A DNA stretch of 64,000 bases from DAOSXA01 sp964526835. GTDB taxonomy: Bacteria > Zixibacteria > MSB-5A5 > GN15 > FEB-12. The notes under the pieces are model-generated. The model made no database searches, was not told where the DNA came from, and saw only the letters and a list, made by a program, of their open reading frames with translations. Of the stretch, positions 26,200 through 35,240 are shown in pieces (the first letter of the stretch is position 1; each line of letters opens with the position of its first letter). Made by a program: the position numbers and the translations under genes. Location of the stretch: the NCBI GenBank assembly GCA_964526835.1, contig CAZGMK010000019.1, positions 1-64,000 of the forward strand. Direction: 5' to 3'.

Positions 26200-29100
26200 T
26201 CACGGACACTGCAAGTCGGGTCCGCCCTGGAACATGAAAGCCGCCAAATAGACTAAGTCTGCGATATCTGGATCGCCGCCGCTACCGTCGACATCGGCCG
26301 AGGCCATCTCACCCGGCGCTGGACCGCTGTTGAACATCCAGGCAACAAGATAGACCAGGTCAGCGATATCGGGTCCTGAGCCGCTACCGTCGATGTCCCC
26401 ACACATGAACGGTTCGCAGGCATCGCCGACGCCATTGCCGTCGGCATCGGCCTGATCCGGGTTGTAGACATCAATGCAGTTGTCGCAGGAGTCGCCCACG
26501 CCGTCGGCGTCAATATCCTCCTGGTCGGGATTGGCCCTCGTGGGACAATTATCGCACAAGGTACCGACACCGTCGCCGTCTGAGTCGGCTTGATCCGGAT
26601 TAGCGACATCGGGACAGTTGTCGCATAAATCACCAATGCCGTCGCTGTCGGTATCCACCTGATCGGGGTTGCTTATGTACTGGCAATTGTCGCACACGTC
26701 ACCGACACCGTCGTTATCCCAGTCGGCCTGATCGGGATTCGGAACATCGGGACAGTTGTCGCACAAGTCGCCCAGACCATCCGAGTCGGCGTCATTCTGA
26801 TCCGGGTTGGTTGTCGAGGGACAGTTATCACAGGCGTCCCCGTAGGAGTCGCCGTCGTGATTCTCCTGGTTGGAATTGGCCACATTCGGGCAGTTGTCAC
26901 ACAGGTCGCCGACACCATCACCATCGATATCGAGCTGATCTGCATTAGCCACAGCGGGACAGTTGTCGCACACGTCACCGACACCGTCGCCGTCGGTGTC
27001 GGTCTGCAGCGGGTTGTAGGTATCGGGGCAGTTATCGACCGAATTAGGAACCCCGTCGCCGTCACGGTCGACGTTCGATGGCGGGAAAGTAATGAGATCG
27101 ATCCATCCGCAGTCCGAACCGCTGGAAAGCGAACCATCCTTGGCGTAGGTCCACCGGAAGGTGTGATCGCCGGCGGCAACGTTGTAGACCGCCTCGCTCC
27201 AGCCCTGAGTTCCCGACCACTGATCCTTGAGCTGGCCATCGATATAGAACTTAAGATAGTCGTAACCCGACTCGGATGAAACCCGGTACCAGAAACTGAT
27301 GGCGCCGGCGTCGAGGCCATTGAACGTAACTTCCATGGCGCTGTATTGACTGTGGCTGATGGGGCCCGATCGGGCCGAGTAATCACCCTCATAAGCGGTC
27401 GAACTGATCTGCCAGTTCTGACTGCCGCTGAATGACCAGGGGAACGAACCGAAACCGCCGCTCTCGAAGTCCTCGATCTTGAGTCCAACAACAACCGAGA
27501 AGGAGAGGGTATCGACATAGCCGCCGTCGGCTGCGATATGAAGCTCAAACTCGACCGGGTACTCCTCGGGAGTCGATGGATCAACCGAGAACTCAAAGGC
27601 AGTATTCGACGCAGCGGTCCCACCGAGGGCGGGAATGGTCGGGAAAGTAGTGTAACCCTGGGTTATTGTTATTAGTGTATCGTCCGTGGCAAGTGTGGCG
27701 TTGGCATTAGTGGCATTGCCGCCGCCATCGTTGACGAGAGTGACGTGCATTACGGCATCGTCGCCGGGATCAATGGCGCCGGCGTCGTGTCCCACAAAGC
27801 TGAGAATCGGCTCATCCGGGACCGGCGCCAGGGCAACATCGAGGGTATAAGTCTGGTCGTAATTGAGAATGGATATGCCGGTGATGGTCTTGGGCACGTA
27901 ACCTGGTGCGCTGAAGACCAGATCGTAGGCGCCCGGCTCGATCATTCGCCAGTAGTCGCCGACGGCTGGATCAGTGTAGATTCTTGAGCTGTCCTGATCG
28001 TGGCCGGCTACCTCTATCCTGGCATACACCGGCAGGCCGGTGACGGAATCGGTCACGACGCCGTTGATGCCGTACCAGGCATTGCGGAACCAGTTGAACA
28101 TGGATCGACGGTTGTATTCCCAATGGGCCTCAAGCTGGCTGGCCGGAATCAGCTTGGTGTTGGAGACTTCAATGGTGACCTCGCGACAATGCTGGTAGAA
28201 GTTCATGTAGTCCTGACGGCCGCCGGAGATTGAATACCAGTTGTACCCGTTGGTGATGCCATCGTTGAAGCCACTCATATATCCCGATGGTGAGTAGGTC
28301 TGCGCCGTGTCGGCGTACTCGTGGCACACCTGCTGCCACCAGGTGTCATCCGCGTGAAGTTGCGACCAGGTATCCCACGGATAATTCATGACCTCGGCGC
28401 CGCCGTGGTAGTTGGCTGAAATGACGAAGCTCATGGTATCCGAAAAATTCATCATGGCGATAGTCTCGGGCTGCCATGGTCCCCCGGGGTTCTGACCATC
28501 CTCGGGATCCGGGAAATTGCGATTCAGGTCGTAGCCGTTGGCGTTGGTGCGGGTAGCACCATAGACCGAGCTGTTGCCGCCGGCGTAGGTACCATCGGGA
28601 TTGTGGTTTGGGTTGATCCATATCTCCATGCCGTTGACCATGTCGGTCACCCGACTGTCCACTCCGTAGGCGGACAGGAGAGAGTCAATCATCCGCAGCG
28701 TGAGGATGTAGCCGGTAGTCTCATCGCCGTGCATTGTAGAAGTGTACATCACCTCCGGCTCAGCCTCTTCGATATCGACATTGTCGGATATCTTGGCGTA
28801 AAGCAGCTGACGACCCTCAACCGTGGTGCCGATGCTGTATACGCGACAGAGGTCGGGATAATCGGTCTCGAACTGGTACATCATCGAAACATAGGCGTCA
28901 TATGTGGGATAGCTGTCCCAGTCCTTCATACCGGCCCTGGAATCGGACATTCGCGGAGTGATAAGGGTTGATGGAGCGGGCAGAACCTCGTACGGGATCC
29001 CGAAGGCTTCGAACTCACTCATCTCGTCATCGTTGGCGTATGCCCAAACAGTCCTTCCGTCGACCTTATCGATCGAGACTATACGGGTGAGTTGGTTGAC

Positions 29101-29211
29101 GAGTTTGGGATGGTCGACTTCGAACCGGAAGTAGGTTTCCCTGGCCGATGTCGAACCGGCGCCAAGGAATATCACTGCCGCCAATGCTGTCAGAAAGAGC
29201 TTACGGGTCAT
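26200..29211 (-). CDS. Exported M14 zinc carboxypeptidase with TSP3 repeats and dockerin-like tail
   Basis: This 1003-residue exported peptidase has a signal peptide at residues 1-23. The M14 catalytic domain is about 100-375, with zinc ligands His161 and Glu164 (HGDE) and His269 (YHGGAE), substrate-binding Asn230-Arg231 (DLNRNFP), and catalytic Glu348 (TIEVS). A regulatory-like beta-sandwich (about 380-460) follows, then a CARDB-like domain (about 465-575) and a jelly-roll module (about 580-705, DFESGGFGSFPWSFSG). Nine thrombospondin type 3 calcium repeats with DNCP motifs lie at about 714-935, ending in a dockerin-like pair with DIADLVYL twice. All key catalytic residues are present, so it is probably an active secreted or surface protease. 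Confidence 0.9.
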   Translation of the reverse strand: MTRKLFLTALAAVIFLGAGSTSARETYFRFEVDHPKLVNQLTRIVSIDKVDGRTVWAYANDDEMSEFEAFGIPYEVLPAPSTLITPRMSDSRAGMKDWDSYPTYDAYVSMMYQFETDYPDLCRVYSIGTTVEGRQLLYAKISDNVDIEEAEPEVMYTSTMHGDETTGYILTLRMIDSLLSAYGVDSRVTDMVNGMEIWINPNHNPDGTYAGGNSSVYGATRTNANGYDLNRNFPDPEDGQNPGGPWQPETIAMMNFSDTMSFVISANYHGGAEVMNYPWDTWSQLHADDTWWQQVCHEYADTAQTYSPSGYMSGFNDGITNGYNWYSISGGRQDYMNFYQHCREVTIEVSNTKLIPASQLEAHWEYNRRSMFNWFRNAWYGINGVVTDSVTGLPVYARIEVAGHDQDSSRIYTDPAVGDYWRMIEPGAYDLVFSAPGYVPKTITGISILNYDQTYTLDVALAPVPDEPILSFVGHDAGAIDPGDDAVMHVTLVNDGGGNATNANATLATDDTLITITQGYTTFPTIPALGGTAASNTAFEFSVDPSTPEEYPVEFELHIAADGGYVDTLSFSVVVGLKIEDFESGGFGSFPWSFSGSQNWQISSTAYEGDYSARSGPISHSQYSAMEVTFNGLDAGAISFWYRVSSESGYDYLKFYIDGQLKDQWSGTQGWSEAVYNVAAGDHTFRWTYAKDGSLSSGSDCGWIDLITFPPSNVDRDGDGVPNSVDNCPDTYNPLQTDTDGDGVGDVCDNCPAVANADQLDIDGDGVGDLCDNCPNVANSNQENHDGDSYGDACDNCPSTTNPDQNDADSDGLGDLCDNCPDVPNPDQADWDNDGVGDVCDNCQYISNPDQVDTDSDGIGDLCDNCPDVANPDQADSDGDGVGTLCDNCPTRANPDQEDIDADGVGDSCDNCIDVYNPDQADADGNGVGDACEPFMCGDIDGSGSGPDIADLVYLVAWMFNSGPAPGEMASADVDGSGGDPDIADLVYLAAFMFQGGPDLQCP
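26405..27071 (-). repeat. Nine thrombospondin type 3 repeat units
   Basis: Inside the M14 peptidase gene, DNA encoding units of roughly 24 residues recurs nine times (pattern DxDxDGxGDxCDNCPxxxNPDQ, with variation). The units are calcium-binding aspartate-rich loops. Similarity at the DNA level makes unequal exchange and length variation possible. Confidence 0.85.
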
Positions 29212-29621
29212 TTCTGCATCCTGTCAATTGCCTGGTTCTTCTTCTCAGTTTGGTCGGTCGAGGCAACCGGCGCCTGAAGCCGGGACACGCGGACGGTCAC
29301 GAAAGTCACTTTCGGTAGCACGAACTGCGCTTCGGTTTAGTGATGCGATTTTGGGACTGAAATCTCAAAGCGCCGACCGGTTTGACGTAGTTGTCCGGGG
29401 CTGGGCCGCAAAGCCGTGGCTGCCTCGTAAGTTCTTTTCTCAAAAGAAATTATAACGCAAACATGGGATTAGTCAAGGATAATGTCGGTTGCCGCCTGAT
29501 GAGGCATGTTCTGCGGCTGCATGTCGGCATGCTCAGATGCTGCGGTCTCTGATCTTGCCCAATGTAAAATGGCCGCCCATCGAGGGGCGGCCATGGAGAC
29601 TGTTCTGCGTGGGGCTACAGG
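29212..29621. other. 410-nt gap with ferritin terminator
   Basis: No gene is seen. The gap holds the ferritin terminator (29565-29594) and an AT-rich perfect dyad TTCTTTT/AAAAGAA around 29431-29448 that may mark the promoter region of the M14 peptidase gene. No known riboswitch is recognised. Confidence 0.5.
29565..29594 (-). terminator. Terminator of the ferritin gene
   Basis: On the minus strand a perfect 10-bp stem ATGGCCGCCC/GGGCGGCCAT (29585-29594 with 29569-29578) is followed by TTTTAC. It lies 27 nt after the ferritin stop. Confidence 0.8.
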
Positions 29622-30119
29622 CTATTCGCCGCCGCGCAGAGACATGATGCGACCTTCAAGCATCAAAAGCTGCCCGGGGGTTTGGGCCATCTTGACCAGG
29701 TCCAGAAGCTGGGTAGCGGTGGCGACTTCCTCGACCTGCTCATCGACGAACCAGGCCAGGAAGGAACGAGTGGCGTAATCGTTTTCCTGGTCGGCCATCT
29801 TGGTCAGCTCATGAATCTGTTTGGTGACCTTCAGCTCATGGTCCAATGCGCCCTGGCAGATTTCGACAACGTCTTTGTAATCGGCCTTGGGCTTCGGCAT
29901 CTGAAGCAGTTCGACCTCTGCCCCCTGATCCAGCAGATAGTCTGCGATCTTCTGAGCATGGCCGCGCTCTTCGGCAGCCTGGGCGGTAAACCACTGGCTG
30001 AAGACGCTGAGTCCCATTGATTCCAGGTTGTAGGCCATCTGCTGGTAGATCCAGAAGGCGTTGTACTCGTTGGTAACCTGTTCATTTAGTTTGTTGGCGA
30101 TTGCTTCACTAATCTGCAT
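29622..30119 (-). CDS. ftnA: Non-heme ferritin
   Basis: This 165-residue ferritin-like iron store forms a four-helix bundle. The ferroxidase ligands are visible: an N-terminal helix Glu in NEQVTNEYNAF, EERGHAQKI (Glu and His), and the third-helix Glu in FVDEQVEEVA. Length and helix pattern fit bacterial ferritin (FtnA) rather than bacterioferritin or Dps. The start ATG at 30119 has AAAGGAG upstream; an upstream extension to 30176 is rejected. It is flanked by a terminator, so probably monocistronic. Confidence 0.93.
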   Translation of the reverse strand: MQISEAIANKLNEQVTNEYNAFWIYQQMAYNLESMGLSVFSQWFTAQAAEERGHAQKIADYLLDQGAEVELLQMPKPKADYKDVVEICQGALDHELKVTKQIHELTKMADQENDYATRSFLAWFVDEQVEEVATATQLLDLVKMAQTPGQLLMLEGRIMSLRGGE

Positions 30120-30324
30120 TGTGGTTTCTCCTTTGCCTCTCAAGAGCAGCGTGTTTAAGTGTCCAATAATTATCACGAATAACCGTCAATGCGGCAGGCG
30201 GTTCCCACGCGGCGAACGATTTCCCGTGGAAAAAACGCCCACTGCGGTCTTCGATTCGGCCCGGAGTATACGAGACGGTCGGCGGTGCTCACACCGGCCG
30301 CTTGCAGAGCTCTGCGAACTCTTT

Positions 30325-32202
30325 TCAGCCCTCTGTCAGGAGCCGCTCCATCTCATCGACCAATTGCGAGAACAGGTTGATGGTAGCATAGATCGGCTCG
30401 GGAGAAGTCATATCGACACCGGCGTCTTTGAGGATGTCCACAGGATACTGTGAGGAACCGGTGGCCAGGAAGCGCATGTACTTCTGAAGAGCGCCCTCCT
30501 CCTCAGCCAGAATCTTCTGCGACAGTGCCTGGGCCGCGGCGTAGCTGGTGGCGTACTGGTAAACGTAGAACTGGCGATAGAAGTGAGATATCTTCATGCC
30601 GCCCATGTCGTTATCAGGACCAATCATAAGCTCGGGCCCGGAGTACTTCTCGAATATTTCGCGGTACGCCTGGCGGAAATAGTCGACCGACGTAGCGCCG
30701 CCCTCTTCCACGTGTTGGTGGATTTTCTGCTCGAATTCGCTGAACATGACCTGAACGAAGAAGGTCCCTTCGATCTGCTCGATGTAGTAATTCAGCAGCG
30801 CGAGCTTCTCCTGCCTGGAATCGGTTTGGTCCAGCAGGTGTTGGATCAGGACGGCTTCGTTACAGGTAGAGGCGACCTCCGCGGTGAACAATGAATGATT
30901 GTGATAGACATACGGCTCGCTGCGATTGGTGTACCAACTGTTGAGGGCATGGCCCATCTCGTGGGCCAGGGTGAAGACGTCTTCGAGCCGCTCGGCATAA
31001 TTCAACATGATATAGGGGTGCGAAGTGTAGGTACCCCAGCTGTAGGCGCCGGTAGCCTTGCCCTCAGTCTCGTAAACGTCAACCCAGCCGCCGGCGAGCC
31101 CCTCTTCGACACGCTCCCGGTACTGTTCACCCATTGGTTTCAGGCCCTTCAACAGGAGCTCTTTCGCATCCTCGTAAGTATACTCCTTGTTGAACTCGGC
31201 TACCAGGGGAACCCCGGTATCGTAAGTGTAGAGAGTATCCACTCCCAGCACCTTTTTCTTCAAGGCTGTCCACTTGTGCAGCACGTGAATGCTGTCATTG
31301 ACTGTCTGGATGAGATTGTGGAAGACTTCGGCTGGTATATTGTCGCCATCCAGGGCGTATTCAAGGCTGCTGCTGTAGCCACGGGCCTGGGTCAGGAACC
31401 AGTCCTTCTCGACGGATGCGCCCAGTGTGGCGGCCAGCGCGTTGATGTACTTCTTATACTGACTCTGCACCGTGTCGTTGGCGATTCGCCGTAGTTCCCG
31501 GTCATCCTGGCGCATGATCTTGCGATACCGGCCCCAGGTGAGATCAGTGGTATCGCCTTCAGCGCCTACAATCGTGCCCAACTTGAGGTCGGCGCTCTCG
31601 ATCATGTTGAATATGTTCCGGGGCGCCCGGAATACACCCCAACCCATCGCGAGGAGGTTCTCTTCTTCTTCGCTCAGTATGTGCTCCTTCTGTCGAACCA
31701 GGTCCTCAAGGTAGAAACGATATGTGACCAATCCCGGCTCCTGCTGAAGAAAACCCAGCAGGCTGGCCGGGTCCATCGCGAGGATCTCCGGGCGAATGAA
31801 CGACTGGGCCGCCCCGAGACGCGAGTTCAGTCCCGAGACTCGTCCGCCGAGCTCCTGATACTGACTCAGGCGACTGTCCTCGTCGAGCTTGAGGAAGGCG
31901 TAGACATACAGGTTGCCGATGATTATATCGAGACTGTCGGAGAGTTCCAGACACTCCAGAAGCATCTGCGGCGATTCGGCGAGTTTCCCCTGGTAGCGTC
32001 GCAGATCATCAATGGTCGTATCGAGGCGCCGGTAATCGGCTTCCCAGTCTTCGATGGTTTCATAGATGTCCTCTACCCGCCACTTGTACTGCTCGTCGAT
32101 CTCTTCGCGCTGCGGGATAGCGCCGGTGTCGGCGGCCACAATCGGCAGGGTCAGGCCCGATATCAAGAGGGCCGCCGCGAGGCTGGTCAGAAGGCTTCTC
32201 AT
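30325..32202 (-). CDS. pepF: Oligoendopeptidase F-type M3 peptidase, with signal peptide
   Basis: This 625-residue zinc metallopeptidase is of the M3 family (PepF/M3B). The HEMGH zinc motif lies near residue 414 (TLAHEMGHALNSWY), and the third ligand Glu is in FTAEVASTCNE about 25 residues later. The N-terminus is a clear signal peptide (LLTSLAAALLISGLTLPIVAAD), while PepF proteins are usually cytosolic, so this one is probably periplasmic or secreted. The ribosome binding site AGGAGA (complement of 32207-32212) supports the start. The leader contains an 11-nt tandem repeat. Confidence 0.9.
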   Translation of the reverse strand: MRSLLTSLAAALLISGLTLPIVAADTGAIPQREEIDEQYKWRVEDIYETIEDWEADYRRLDTTIDDLRRYQGKLAESPQMLLECLELSDSLDIIIGNLYVYAFLKLDEDSRLSQYQELGGRVSGLNSRLGAAQSFIRPEILAMDPASLLGFLQQEPGLVTYRFYLEDLVRQKEHILSEEEENLLAMGWGVFRAPRNIFNMIESADLKLGTIVGAEGDTTDLTWGRYRKIMRQDDRELRRIANDTVQSQYKKYINALAATLGASVEKDWFLTQARGYSSSLEYALDGDNIPAEVFHNLIQTVNDSIHVLHKWTALKKKVLGVDTLYTYDTGVPLVAEFNKEYTYEDAKELLLKGLKPMGEQYRERVEEGLAGGWVDVYETEGKATGAYSWGTYTSHPYIMLNYAERLEDVFTLAHEMGHALNSWYTNRSEPYVYHNHSLFTAEVASTCNEAVLIQHLLDQTDSRQEKLALLNYYIEQIEGTFFVQVMFSEFEQKIHQHVEEGGATSVDYFRQAYREIFEKYSGPELMIGPDNDMGGMKISHFYRQFYVYQYATSYAAAQALSQKILAEEEGALQKYMRFLATGSSQYPVDILKDAGVDMTSPEPIYATINLFSQLVDEMERLLTEG

Positions 32203-32211
32203 AGATTCTCC

Positions 32212-32233
32212 TATCTATCTTGTATCTATCTTG
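32212..32233. repeat. 11-nt tandem repeat in pepF leader
   Basis: TATCTATCTTG occurs twice back-to-back (32212-32222 and 32223-32233), partly overlapping the pepF ribosome binding site. It may be an operator half-site pair or chance. Confidence 0.5.
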
Positions 32234-32337
32234 TGCGAACCATTGCTTCTCGATGACGTTTTACTTCTATTACACGTAACAGACGCGGAATATAGGGCAA
32301 ATATCGTCTCTTGAAAACAAAATTGAGGCCAGGCACC

Positions 32338-32739
32338 ATGTTTGAAACCAAGACCGTCATCAAGCTGCACGACACTGACGCCGCCGGGATCACCTTCTTC
32401 GTCAACCACTTCCGGATAGCTCACACGGCGTATGAGGCCTTCATGAAGTCGATCGGTGCGGGGCTGGATGAGATGATACGCGATGCCGGGCACTTTATCC
32501 TGATCGCCCATGCCGAAGCCGACTACGAGCGGCCGTTGTTTCACGGCCAGACCGTATCTCTTGCCCTGAAGGCCGAGTCTATTGGCAACAGTTCCTTTGT
32601 CCTGGCTTACGAGTTCAGAACCGACGAGGGCGAAGTTGCGGCCAAGGTCAAAACCGTTCATGTGACAATCGACAAGAAGAGCGGCAAGAAAGTTCGCTTG
32701 CCCAAGACGATTCTTGACGGCCTCAAGAGCCTGGGCTGA
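32338..32739 (+). CDS. menI: Hot-dog thioesterase, probable DHNA-CoA thioesterase
   Basis: This 133-residue 4-hydroxybenzoyl-CoA thioesterase-type protein has the catalytic motif D-T-D-A-A-G (LHDTDAAGITFFVNHFRIAH). That motif is shared with 1,4-dihydroxy-2-naphthoyl-CoA hydrolases of cyanobacteria and plants. It converges on menE at the end of the menaquinone operon, which has every other step but this one. The assignment as MenI therefore rests on family plus location; a generic YbgC-like thioesterase is the alternative. ATG 32338 is chosen over the upstream TTG 32311 because the family begins close to the catalytic motif. Its last 17 nt overlap the end of menE. Confidence 0.72.
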   Translation: MFETKTVIKLHDTDAAGITFFVNHFRIAHTAYEAFMKSIGAGLDEMIRDAGHFILIAHAEADYERPLFHGQTVSLALKAESIGNSSFVLAYEFRTDEGEVAAKVKTVHVTIDKKSGKKVRLPKTILDGLKSLG

Positions 32740-34144
32740 CGCGGGCGAGCCGATTCTGAGACAACAGGCGCGACACTTCCACCGGACTCGGCTTGGCGTC
32801 GGCAACCCGACCGTCCCACAAGTAGAACTCGTCGGGGATCAGGTAGCCAGGAAGCTTGCCGGCCAGGGTTGCGCGTAACTCATTCTCATTCAGGGGGCTG
32901 TCGGTAAAGCCAATCGCCGCCGCCGGACGCCGGCCCCATTCTTCGTCATTGATCGGGACAACAACCGCCAGGACTATCTCGTCCAGCTCCAGAAGCGCCC
33001 TCTCGATGTCTTCGGGATAGACGTTCTCCCCGCCGGAGATGAACATCCGATCCTTGCGCCCGTGGACAGAGAGGTAACCCAGGCTGTCAATCTCACCGAT
33101 ATCGCCGGTGTGAAACCAGCCGCCGGAATCGAAGGGTTTCAGCAAAGCTCCCCTGCGCCTGTAGCCGTCGAACCTGATGCGGCCACGGACCAGTATTTCG
33201 CCATCGTCGGCAACGCGCACCTCGCGATGCGGCAGCGGGCAGCCGGAGGTGAGGAGGCGGTCGAGCGAGTCGCCAGGCCGGGTAGTAGTGACCTGAGAGG
33301 CCATCTCGGTGGAGCCATAGGTCGTGAACAAGGGTAATCCCGCCGCGTGGGCGCGTTTAATCATGCCGGCGGGGATGGCGCTTCCACCGACCAGAACAGC
33401 TCTCAGGTTCCTGATGACCACTTCCTCCGGGTCCTCTTCGAGCAGTCGCTTCAATTGCGTGTGTACCAGTGACAAATGAGTGATTCCAAACTGTCGGATC
33501 GTGTGGCTCAGAGTCTGCTCTCTCGGCGCGATCGCTACGGCAGCCCCTGCCAGCATGGCGCGAAAGATAATGGATAGACCGCTGACATGGTACAGGGGAA
33601 GATTCAGCAACCACCGATCGCCGGGTTGCAGCCTGATATTCTCATTGGAGCCAAGGGCGCTGAAGTAATGATTGGCGTAACGGTGCTGTACCCACTTGGG
33701 CTCACCGGAGGAGCCCGAAGTAGACAGCAGAGTAGCCGTTTGGTCGAGATCGATTGCACTTTCGGCAAGGTCAGATTGGGCGCGATCGTCGTTCCGCGAG
33801 ACCATCTCAGCCAGGGGCACGGCGCTGCTCCATCGCCCAAGGGAGGCGTCATCCGTCACCTGAAGGCTGCTTTCGGCGGGAACCGGCGCGCGCAGGTTGA
33901 ACGGGGCGGCAATGGCTCCAAGGGACCAGACGGCATGCAGCAGGACGATGTATTCGATCCCTGTCTCAGCCCTGATGACGACGATGTCCCCCGAGGAAAC
34001 GCCGGCTTCTTGCAGCCGCTCGACGGTGGAGCATACTGCGACCCAGTGCTCGTGATAAGTAAGCTGGTGTCGCTTATCGATGAGGGCGGCTTGGTCGCCG
34101 AACCGCTCCGCGCTCGATCGGAGAGGATTGGTTATATCAGCCAG
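32723..34144 (-). CDS. menE: o-Succinylbenzoate-CoA ligase MenE
   Basis: This 473-residue adenylate-forming enzyme activates o-succinylbenzoate to its CoA ester. Motifs: P-loop STSGSSGEPKW, YGSTEM, WFHTGDIGEID, GRKDRMFISGGENVYPEDIE, and the C-terminal catalytic Lys in ADAKPSP. No ATG, GTG or TTG fits the N-terminus. A CTG at 34144-34142 is placed 6 nt after a strong GAGGAGG (complement of 34151-34157) and exactly where family members begin, so CTG initiation is proposed. The only upstream ATG (34252) would add 36 non-homologous residues inside menC. It overlaps menC by 8 nt. Confidence 0.88.
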   Translation of the reverse strand: MADITNPLRSSAERFGDQAALIDKRHQLTYHEHWVAVCSTVERLQEAGVSSGDIVVIRAETGIEYIVLLHAVWSLGAIAAPFNLRAPVPAESSLQVTDDASLGRWSSAVPLAEMVSRNDDRAQSDLAESAIDLDQTATLLSTSGSSGEPKWVQHRYANHYFSALGSNENIRLQPGDRWLLNLPLYHVSGLSIIFRAMLAGAAVAIAPREQTLSHTIRQFGITHLSLVHTQLKRLLEEDPEEVVIRNLRAVLVGGSAIPAGMIKRAHAAGLPLFTTYGSTEMASQVTTTRPGDSLDRLLTSGCPLPHREVRVADDGEILVRGRIRFDGYRRRGALLKPFDSGGWFHTGDIGEIDSLGYLSVHGRKDRMFISGGENVYPEDIERALLELDEIVLAVVVPINDEEWGRRPAAAIGFTDSPLNENELRATLAGKLPGYLIPDEFYLWDGRVADAKPSPVEVSRLLSQNRLARVSPGS

Positions 34145-35240
34145 GATCGACCTCCTCAAGCTTGTCCCATTGCAGATCGCGCTGAAGGGACGGCAGCGAA
34201 TCCAGGTGGACAGAGGCCTGCGCGATGGCGACGCCGGGCTTGACGATGTCATCGGCCAGCCACGAGACGGTGTCGAGGCCGGCTGCTGTATCGGGGCCCA
34301 TCACGGCGGCTGCAAAGCGAACCAGATGGCTGATTCCAACCGACGACTCGAACATTGCGCTTATCACTACCTTGACACCGCGGGCGCGTGCGGTTCGGGC
34401 AAACTGTATCGAACGTTCGAGCCCGAGCAGCGAAGGTTTGAGGACGACGGCGCCCAGGCCGGGATAATCGGTCAGCTGCTCGGGTGTCAAGGCCGTGAGC
34501 GACTCATCGAGGGCCAACGGGACCGCGAGACGCTGATTTCGGAGTACGTCGCAAATCTCCCTCAACTGATTGGGCGGAGTCGGTTCTTCAAGGTACTCGA
34601 TGCCGCGATCGGCCACTGCCTCGACGAACCTCGACACCTGCTCGACAGTGAAGCGTTGATTGGCATCCACGCGGATCTTTGTGTCCGGTCCTGCGATCTT
34701 GCGCAGAAGCTTCACGGCTGCGATATCTTCATCGAGATCGCGCCATCCAACCTTAAGTTTGAGCGTTCGGTACCCGGCATCGACCATTTCACGAACTTCT
34801 GTGGCGGTGTCTCGTCCTGAGCCACCTAAGAGGGCGTTCACGGAGACTGAATTCAGGGGGCTGTCACTCAGGAGCTCATCGAGGGTCGAGCCTCCGACCT
34901 CTGCCGCCAGCGACAGGACCGCGCTCTCCAGGCCAAAGCGCACTGACCCGCAAACAGCACCGAGCCATTGCTCGAAGCCTCCGGAGAGCTCGTTCAGGTG
35001 CTCGGCGATATCCGCCCCTTGCAGGCGCAGCCGCAGAGTTCGCAGCTGGTCAAGAGCCTCTTCAATCGACTCCTGACTGTAACCCGGCAGCGGCGCGACT
35101 TCGCCGATTCCAAAGTAGCCGCCTTCGGTCTCTACTATCAGGATCAGGCCCTGCCGATCGTTAAGCGCCACATCTCCGACGTGCAGAGGCCGCTTCAACG
35201 GCAGGCGATAGTGATATAGCTTGATGTCCGAGACAATCAC
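34137..35240 (-). CDS. menC: o-Succinylbenzoate synthase MenC
   Basis: This 367-residue enzyme of the enolase superfamily dehydrates SHCHC to o-succinylbenzoate. Active-site landmarks are the catalytic Lys in LKLKVGW, metal ligands Asp (RVDANQRF), Glu (YLEEPTP) and Asp (ALDESL), and the second Lys in VVLKPSLLG. The long open frame upstream to 35786 lies within menA and is not real. GTG at 35240 overlaps the menA stop as GTGA, a standard coupling arrangement. The N-terminal strand IKLYHYRLPLKRPL fits the family start. Confidence 0.92.
   Translation of the reverse strand: MIVSDIKLYHYRLPLKRPLHVGDVALNDRQGLILIVETEGGYFGIGEVAPLPGYSQESIEEALDQLRTLRLRLQGADIAEHLNELSGGFEQWLGAVCGSVRFGLESAVLSLAAEVGGSTLDELLSDSPLNSVSVNALLGGSGRDTATEVREMVDAGYRTLKLKVGWRDLDEDIAAVKLLRKIAGPDTKIRVDANQRFTVEQVSRFVEAVADRGIEYLEEPTPPNQLREICDVLRNQRLAVPLALDESLTALTPEQLTDYPGLGAVVLKPSLLGLERSIQFARTARARGVKVVISAMFESSVGISHLVRFAAAVMGPDTAAGLDTVSWLADDIVKPGVAIAQASVHLDSLPSLQRDLQWDKLEEVDPG
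34145..34157 (-). promoter_or_regulatory. Ribosome binding site fixing the CTG start of menE
   Basis: GAGGAGG (complement of 34151-34157) followed by a 6-nt spacer and CTG. It lies inside the last codons of menC. The spacing is ideal and no standard start codon is in reach in this frame. Confidence 0.6.

Noticed and set aside
26405..27071. Repeated DNA that could be taken for a CRISPR array
   Set aside because: The repeats are in frame, encode TSP3 units of about 24 residues, and the intervening DNA is not unique spacer sequence.
29391..29420. CCGCAAAGCC stretch resembling part of a c-di-GMP (GEMM) riboswitch
   Set aside because: Only this short piece matches, the other conserved segments are missing, and it is on the wrong strand for the downstream gene.
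34145..34252. ATG start of menE at 34252
   Set aside because: Would add 36 non-homologous residues inside menC and has no ribosome binding site, while GAGGAGG stands before the CTG.
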